A DNA stretch of 9,991 nucleotides from Chloroflexota bacterium (lineage in GTDB: Bacteria; Chloroflexota; UBA5177; JANWHV01): assembly GCA_025924845.1 (NCBI GenBank), contig JAICHN010000169.1, positions 1-9,991 on the forward strand, written 5' to 3'. Shown piece after piece: positions 6,152 through 9,991 of this stretch (position 1 is the stretch's first letter; each line of letters opens with the position of its first letter). Position numbers and translations under genes: made by a program. The notes beneath the pieces were generated by a model, which made no database searches, was not told where the DNA came from, and was given only the letters and a program-made list of their open reading frames with translations.

Positions 6152-6595
6152 ATGCGCGCCGCGGTTGACACCAATGTGCTTCTCCCCGTCATCCGCGGCG
6201 GCGCCGGGACTGCCGCTTTTCTCGTCCCGTTCCTCGATCGCTTCATTCAGTCCATGGGGCTCGTACTCTGTGGTCCGGTCTATGCCGAACTTGCCGCCGC
6301 TCCTGGTTTGCAAGTCGACGCGCTCGACCGCTTCCTGGCGGCAGGCGCCATAGCTGTCCATTGGGATCTGTCGCGTGACGTCTGGCTACGAGCCGCCGAT
6401 GCCTACCGGGCGTATGCGGACCGACGCCGTGCGGATGGAGGCGGTTGGCCACGGCGCATACTGGCCGATTTTGTCATTGGCGCCCATGCCGAACTGCACG
6501 CCGATCTCCTGCTGACCTACAACAGTGGCGACTTCGGGCGGATGTTCCCCGACCTCGAAGTAATCGTTCCGCCGGCACCAGAGAACGTACCTTGA
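6152..6595 (+). CDS. vapC: PIN-domain ribonuclease toxin (VapC-type)
   Basis: The 147-residue protein is of normal VapC length with the acidic metal-binding quartet of PIN nucleases in order: Asp6 in V-D-T-N-V, Glu46 in V-Y-A-E-L-A-A, Asp106 in I-L-A-D-F-V-I-G-A-H-A, and Asp127 in Y-N-S-G-D-F. VapC toxins cut RNA, often tRNA or rRNA, and are held inactive by the antitoxin encoded just before them. I chose the ATG at 6152 because GGGGG lies just upstream and the protein then begins as PIN domains do; an in-frame TTG at 6140 would add four residues. It follows vapB by 20 bp on the same strand, so the pair is one operon. Downstream lies the 40-bp tetR fragment. Confidence 0.88.
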   Translation: MRAAVDTNVLLPVIRGGAGTAAFLVPFLDRFIQSMGLVLCGPVYAELAAAPGLQVDALDRFLAAGAIAVHWDLSRDVWLRAADAYRAYADRRRADGGGWPRRILADFVIGAHAELHADLLLTYNSGDFGRMFPDLEVIVPPAPENVP

Positions 6596-6623
6596 GGTTC
6601 AACCAGAATCCAGCCTCTAGGCT

Positions 6624-6663
6624 GCCCGCATGTTGCAGTGGTCGCTGGTCTGGTATTCGTTCT
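6624..6663 (+). repeat. 40-bp copy of the tetR 3' region
   Basis: These 40 bases match 4687-4726 inside the intact tetR gene at 39 positions; the only change is T for C in a Tyr codon. It encodes A-R-M-L-Q-W-S-L-V-W-Y-S-F in the tetR frame. It has no start or stop of its own and lies 22 bp before the decayed second hicA gene. It is the third occurrence of this segment, after 4687-4726 and the fragment at 5418-5582. Confidence 0.9.
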
Positions 6664-6685
6664 ACAGAAACACGGAAGGATTAAG

Positions 6686-6885
6686 GTGCCTCGGAAGATT
6701 CGCGAGCTTAAGGCCGACCTGCGCCGCGCCGGGTTCGCACTACTAAATGGAAGCATCCGCTTTTGGCTGATCCGGTGCTGATCGCCGGTCATGACGGAGA
6801 CGATGTGCAACAATATCAGGAGCGGATCGTGCTGGGAGCGATTCGCAATGCAAGGGAAATACAACGGAGGCAGCCCCCGCCATGA
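6686..6885 (+). pseudogene. hicA toxin gene, inactivated by internal deletion
   Basis: GTG at 6686 has GGAAGGA five bases before it and opens P-R-K-I-R-E-L-K-A-D-L-R-R-A-G-F, matching the intact HicA at 5088-5312. After that Phe codon (6734-6736) only eight bases remain before the K-W codons at 6745-6750, where the intact gene has 36. The missing 28 bases include the G-K-G-S-H catalytic motif and shift the frame. The second half then continues in another frame: T-K-W-K-H-P-L-L-A-D-P-V-L-I-A-G-H-D-G-D-D-V-Q-Q-Y to TGA at 6883-6885. The ATGA overlap with the following hicB is preserved. The toxin is therefore lost. The reading assumes equal spacing in the ancestor. Confidence 0.85.
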
Positions 6886-7103
6886 ACGAGCACCCGCGAT
6901 ATTCGATGATCATTGAATGGTCGGATGAGGATCAAGTGTACGTCGTGAGTTTGCCTGAATGGGGACCATACGTGAAAACGCACGGTGAGACCTATGCCGA
7001 GGCGGTGCGTAAGGGGCAGGAAGCCCTCCAACTACTGGTAGAGAGTGCCTTGGCTGAGAACGAGACGCTGCCCGCGCCGCGAACGTTCGCCCACGCATCG
7101 TAA
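6882..7103 (+). CDS. hicB: HicB-family antitoxin, orphaned copy
   Basis: The 73-residue short HicB reads Y-S-M-I-I-E-W-S-D-E-D-Q-V-Y-V-V-S-L-P-E-W-G, then T-H-G-E-T-Y-A-E-A-V-R-K-G-Q-E-A-L-Q-L-L-V-E-S-A. It is intact, with GGAGG eleven bases before its ATG and a four-base overlap with the decayed hicA before it. Because its own toxin is broken, it is either decaying or kept for another use, such as neutralising the intact HicA at 5088-5312. The two HicB proteins differ too much (about 60 percent shared) to come from the same recent event that copied tetR. The TAA stop at 7101-7103 is followed 22 bp later by the Xre antitoxin relic on the other strand. Confidence 0.85.
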   Translation: MNEHPRYSMIIEWSDEDQVYVVSLPEWGPYVKTHGETYAEAVRKGQEALQLLVESALAENETLPAPRTFAHAS

Positions 7104-7125
7104 AGTACGTGCCCAATCCGCGTTT

Positions 7126-7248
7126 CTAACCGACCAGGGGTATCGGCAGATCAAACTCCTCCTGATCGGGGAACACCACGCGCAGGCGCGGCTTCCCCCC
7201 GAGCGCCTTCACATAGGTATCCAGGGTTGACAGGTAGCGGTCCGGTCG
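7126..7248 (-). pseudogene. C-terminal relic of an Xre/HigA-like antitoxin
   Basis: On the - strand a frame ending in TAG (7126-7128) reads R-P-D-R-Y-L-S-T-L-D-T-Y-V-K-A-L-G-G-K-P-R-L-R-V-V-F and then P-D-Q-E-E-F-D-L-P-I. The pattern L-S-T-L-x-x-Y-V-x-A-L-G-G followed by a short beta strand is the usual C-terminus of small Xre-type (HTH_3) antitoxins paired with RelE/HigB toxins. No helix-turn-helix or start is present upstream in this frame; the DNA instead becomes the 3' end of the membrane protein gene read in another frame. It is thus a broken remnant. It might instead belong to a lone Xre regulator. I judged it by eye, without a search. Confidence 0.7.
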
Positions 7249-8983
7249 AAGGCTCGGGCAGGACGCTGTCCCGAGGGCTCAGCCTCCTATCGTCCGCCCC
7301 TCTCGGTAGCCGGAAAGGTGGGCGCCGGCAGACTGCCGCCACACAGAGCAGCAGCAGGATCGAGGCAAGGGTGATTACGGCGGATTGGCCGCCCAGGTCG
7401 TCCGACAACATACGTTGGTGCATGTCGGCGAGTACCATGGTGTTCGCATCGGAGCGCCACGGGCCAAACATCAAGTAGCCGAAGTACAGGCCATAGGCGA
7501 TTGCTGCTTCCAGGGCAACCGCGGTCAGCACCACAAACGCATGCTGTTGGACGGTAGGCAACCCGGCAAACAGCACGATGCCGAGGACAATCGCCCCCTG
7601 CATCGCATCCGACGCGTTGCCGGCCGTCGGCGACAAGGGATCCAGCAGAATCGAACCGAGAAAGCTCGCCCCAGCGAATAGTACGGCCAGGAGTTTCGCC
7701 TCGTCGCTCAGCTTGACTTGCCGTCGCCGGACGATGAGGAGCGCGCAGACGACCACGCCCAGGGCTCCCGTAACGGTATTGAAGAAAAATTGCTGCGCCC
7801 TGATCACCGCAGTCCAAACGGTGGCGCCGTCGGTGAACGATCCATGTTCAAGTGAGTTAATGAGCGGCATAGGCATAATGGAAGAGGCGATGCCGACCAC
7901 TTTATTGCCCAGCCATGCGACAAGAGTGTGCGCGGCGCCTGGCGCGCCTGGAGTCGTCAGAAAGGCTGTCCTGAACCCGTAGTAATGCGCGGCCCAGATC
8001 ACCCAGGGGAGGGCAACCGCACCGCCACTCGCCGCGCCCAGGATGAATCCGCGCCCCTGCGCCAGGGTCGTCCGCCTTCGAAGGAGCATGAAAGCGATCC
8101 CTGCCAATAAGGTGAGGATTGCTCCCGTATGCGTATATACCGCCATCACCATACTGAACGAGGCGGCCGCGGCGCACCAAGAGTAGGTCAAACGAGCGGG
8201 CGACCCGGAGTCTCGCATCCGGCACAGCCAATACACCGAGGCGACCGCGAACGCACCGGTCAGCATTTTTGACCACGGGTACACCGCCAAATGCAACAAG
8301 AACGGATTGAGCAGCAACAGAGATCCGGCAAGCGCGCCGGATTTGTGGCCGCGCCGCTGCGCGAGCAGGATGGCCGGCCCGAGAACCGCCGTGGACCACA
8401 CTGCCGCCGCGATCTGGTAGGCGGCGAGACGGCCGCCATCGATACCAACGGCGATCGCGCCCACCAGGTTAAACAGGGGAGGTCGCGTCGAAAGTACACC
8501 GTTATCGAATACCGGCGCGACGCAGTGCGCATGGATGTCGGCGCAGGTTCGCGCCACATCATCTACCCGCACCGGATTCGCATACACGAGCGCACGATGG
8601 AAATGGACCCACCAGTCCGCGAACCAGGCCGCGCCGGCGAACGACGGAAGAGCGGCCTCAACGGCGACGAATTCACAGGTGAGCAGAAACCAGAACAACA
8701 CTATCTGGCCGGCAGCATCGTCGATGGAGAAATCACAACCTCGACGCATGGCAATGAGCAGGCCAACCATGCCGATGGCCAGCGGCAAGAGTACCGCAAG
8801 CCACTCATTGGCCCCAGTCAGAAAGCAGGCCAGCGCGACGGCGCCGCACAGGACCGCCGACGCGCAGGCGGCAAAGCCGACGCGTTCGGCCGGGGTGAGC
8901 CGGTTGACGTTCACCAGGACCCCGTATCCGGGCACGACCACTAACGAGACGACGAGGAGGAGAATTCCGACTACACTTAGCAT
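7151..8983 (-). CDS. GT-C/GT39-like multi-pass membrane protein, 3' end rearranged
   Basis: The protein (610 residues from the ATG at 8981-8983) is strongly hydrophobic with about a dozen membrane segments, beginning M-L-S-V-V-G-I-L-L-L-V-V. After the early helices a loop carries W-F-A-D-W-W-V-H-F at about 120-128, and T-R-P-P-L-F-N-L follows at 166-173. Such an acidic residue in the first large loop and an R-P-P-L motif recall GT-C fold sugar transferases that use lipid-linked donors, but no family can be named with confidence. I prefer this ATG to a GTG at 9070 because it opens directly on a signal-anchor helix and the 29 upstream codons look non-coding; no good ribosome-binding site is seen at either. 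The last 25-30 residues, after about R-R-L-S-P-R-D-S-V-L-P-E-P-S, are the Xre antitoxin relic read in another frame, so the natural C-terminus is probably lost or altered. Confidence 0.7.
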   Translation of the reverse strand: MLSVVGILLLVVSLVVVPGYGVLVNVNRLTPAERVGFAACASAVLCGAVALACFLTGANEWLAVLLPLAIGMVGLLIAMRRGCDFSIDDAAGQIVLFWFLLTCEFVAVEAALPSFAGAAWFADWWVHFHRALVYANPVRVDDVARTCADIHAHCVAPVFDNGVLSTRPPLFNLVGAIAVGIDGGRLAAYQIAAAVWSTAVLGPAILLAQRRGHKSGALAGSLLLLNPFLLHLAVYPWSKMLTGAFAVASVYWLCRMRDSGSPARLTYSWCAAAASFSMVMAVYTHTGAILTLLAGIAFMLLRRRTTLAQGRGFILGAASGGAVALPWVIWAAHYYGFRTAFLTTPGAPGAAHTLVAWLGNKVVGIASSIMPMPLINSLEHGSFTDGATVWTAVIRAQQFFFNTVTGALGVVVCALLIVRRRQVKLSDEAKLLAVLFAGASFLGSILLDPLSPTAGNASDAMQGAIVLGIVLFAGLPTVQQHAFVVLTAVALEAAIAYGLYFGYLMFGPWRSDANTMVLADMHQRMLSDDLGGQSAVITLASILLLLCVAAVCRRPPFRLPRGADDRRLSPRDSVLPEPSTGPLPVNPGYLCEGARGEAAPARGVPRSGGV

Positions 8984-9063
8984 TCCAGTGATTATGGCGT
9001 AGTCAGGCGCGCTATACAATCGCCGGCTGGAAAGCCGAGATGAAGCCCGACCACCCCCGTAGA

Positions 9064-9085
9064 GAGGCACGATGCAGCATGCCGA
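9064..9085 (+). repeat. Echo of the vapB translation start
   Basis: GAGGCAC-G-ATGCAGCA-T-GCCGA matches 5848-5869 at 20 of 22 positions. That stretch holds the ribosome-binding site and first codons (M-Q-H-A) of vapB. Beyond it the reading frame here shows no AbrB domain. It may be a scrap of a related antitoxin gene or a chance match. It lies upstream of the GT-C-like gene on the opposite strand. Confidence 0.4.
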
Positions 9086-9193
9086 CCCGACTACACGGCT
9101 GAGTTTACCCTATGGAGGTGACGCCAAGCCTCGGGAGCGCGGCACATGCCGACTTGCCGGCGGAACCTGGGGCCGCCGAAGCCGCGCCTCTCA

Positions 9194-9991
9194 CTACGGG
9201 CCCGGTTGAGGCTGGAGCACGCGGACCCCGGATCGATGATAGTAGGCGGCGAAGGCGGGGCCAATCCAGGCTTCCCCCGCACCCGGCTCCCCCAGGCCGA
9301 ACGGATTCCGCAGGTAGGGGATGGTGGGATCGGCGACGTGACTTTGCCGCATTATACGGTCCCGAGCGTCCCAGGCGCCCGCATACGGCGCGGCCGCTTG
9401 GTCCCATATCTGGACGCGGATGAAGGCGCCGCTTGCTAGAAGCACGGTGAGGACGATGAGGGTCGGCACGCGCATGGGCCGGAGCCACGCCAACCGAGGC
9501 AGGCAGCCCGCCGCGACACGGCCCCAGAGCGCGGCGGCGCATACGGCGGCATAGGTCGGCACGATTACGGTTCGGCCGGGCGACGTAAAACCCTCCCCAT
9601 ACCAGGAGGCGGCGCTACACGCCGTAGCGATCAGGAAGACGGAAACAGGGAGGATGAGGAGCAGCGAACGGGGCAGGGGGCGGGATTGCCCTAATAGCGC
9701 CCCGGCCAGAGCCACGAGGAGCAGAATGGGGGCCAGACTGCTGATCAGGGCCAGCGCGTCGGCGGCGCCATGGAGGAGTGCCGCACCTGCCGGGTCCGTA
9801 GGGGGTCCCTGGGCCCGGCGTAGGGCGGTGCCCGGTGCGGCGGCCACGAGGCCCAGCCCGATCAGCGAGCCGCCGAAGGCCGCGAACACCGATTGTGAGA
9901 AGGGGCGGGCATAGTACCAAATAGTGGGTAGGGCCAGGGCCAGGGCCGTGGTCTGGGCCACCACATAGGTTTCCGAGAACCCGGCGGCGAC
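9194..9991 (-). CDS. Multi-pass membrane protein, DUF6056-like, C-terminal part
   Basis: The frame is open to the right edge of the window, so the start is missing; 265 codons are visible, ending at TAG (9194-9196). The visible part begins A-G-F-S-E-T-Y-V-V-A-Q-T and then has about five hydrophobic segments (for example L-I-S-S-L-A-P-I-L-L-L-V-A-L-A-G-A-L and S-L-L-L-I-L-P-V-S-V-F-L-I-A). It ends in a soluble tail with A-W-D-A-R-D-R-I-M-R-Q and E-A-W-I-G-P-A-F-A-A-Y-Y. The G-F-S-E-T-Y loop plus a W-D-x-R-D motif and a W-x-x-x-x-x-A-x-Y-Y motif near the C-terminus fit what I recall of the DUF6056 family of bacterial membrane proteins, possibly related to GT-C glycosyltransferases. Function is unknown. 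It lies 210 bp upstream of the GT-C-like gene in the same orientation; the two may work on the same surface glycan, which is inference. Confidence 0.6.
   Translation of the reverse strand, partial: VAAGFSETYVVAQTTALALALPTIWYYARPFSQSVFAAFGGSLIGLGLVAAAPGTALRRAQGPPTDPAGAALLHGAADALALISSLAPILLLVALAGALLGQSRPLPRSLLLILPVSVFLIATACSAASWYGEGFTSPGRTVIVPTYAAVCAAALWGRVAAGCLPRLAWLRPMRVPTLIVLTVLLASGAFIRVQIWDQAAAPYAGAWDARDRIMRQSHVADPTIPYLRNPFGLGEPGAGEAWIGPAFAAYYHRSGVRVLQPQPGP

Noticed and set aside
4852..7250. CRISPR array or integrated phage as the explanation for the repeats here
   Set aside because: The repeated tetR segments are unequal in length and irregularly spaced, and they code for part of a known neighbour. 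No integrase, phage gene or regular repeat-spacer pattern is present.
8291..8944. 217-codon + strand frame opposite the GT-C-like gene
   Set aside because: It is hydrophilic, Arg/Gly/Asp-rich and antisense to a convincing membrane protein. Its composition fits a shadow frame.
8984..9070. GTG start at 9070 for the GT-C-like protein
   Set aside because: There is no ribosome-binding site before it, and the added residues are Arg/Ser-rich ahead of a natural signal-anchor start.

Overview
The window is GC-rich bacterial DNA with densely packed genes. The phylum cannot be fixed from sequence alone. A Chloroflexota-like (Thermomicrobia/Sphaerobacter-type) high-GC bacterium is my best guess, based on gene content and on a short palindromic intergenic repeat (GTAGGGGCGACC arms) of a style I associate with such genomes; this is inference.

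Left part (1-2530), one-carbon and selenium metabolism. The window opens in the last 56 codons of a homoserine O-acetyltransferase (metX, + strand). It converges on a complete formate-tetrahydrofolate ligase gene (fhs, - strand). Upstream of fhs, in the same orientation, lie a short palindromic repeat and a gene for selenocysteine tRNA (selC, anticodon UCA). The tRNA gene appears in no protein-coding prediction. It implies that this organism decodes UGA as selenocysteine, and its position beside a formate-handling gene fits the common use of selenocysteine in formate dehydrogenase.

Middle (2450-4851), a self-contained efflux unit. A DHA2-type 14-helix drug/proton antiporter is followed 19 bp later by a TetR-family regulator. 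A near-perfect 18-bp palindrome overlaps the inferred promoter and transcription start of this operon, and it is the likely operator for the TetR protein.

Then comes an island of toxin-antitoxin genes and debris (4852-7250). It holds an intact hicA-hicB pair (- strand), a vapB/vapC pair (AbrB-type antitoxin plus PIN toxin, + strand), a second hicA-hicB pair whose toxin has lost its catalytic segment through a 28-nt deletion, and the C-terminal tail of an Xre/HigA-like antitoxin. Two near-identical fragments of the 3' end of the neighbouring tetR gene sit between these modules, which shows recent duplication and rearrangement at this spot.

Right part (7151-9991). Two multi-pass membrane protein genes lie on the - strand: a GT-C/GT39-like protein, whose 3' end runs into the antitoxin debris in another frame, and the C-terminal part of a DUF6056-like membrane protein cut by the window edge.

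No CRISPR array, rRNA, phage gene or intact transposase is visible.
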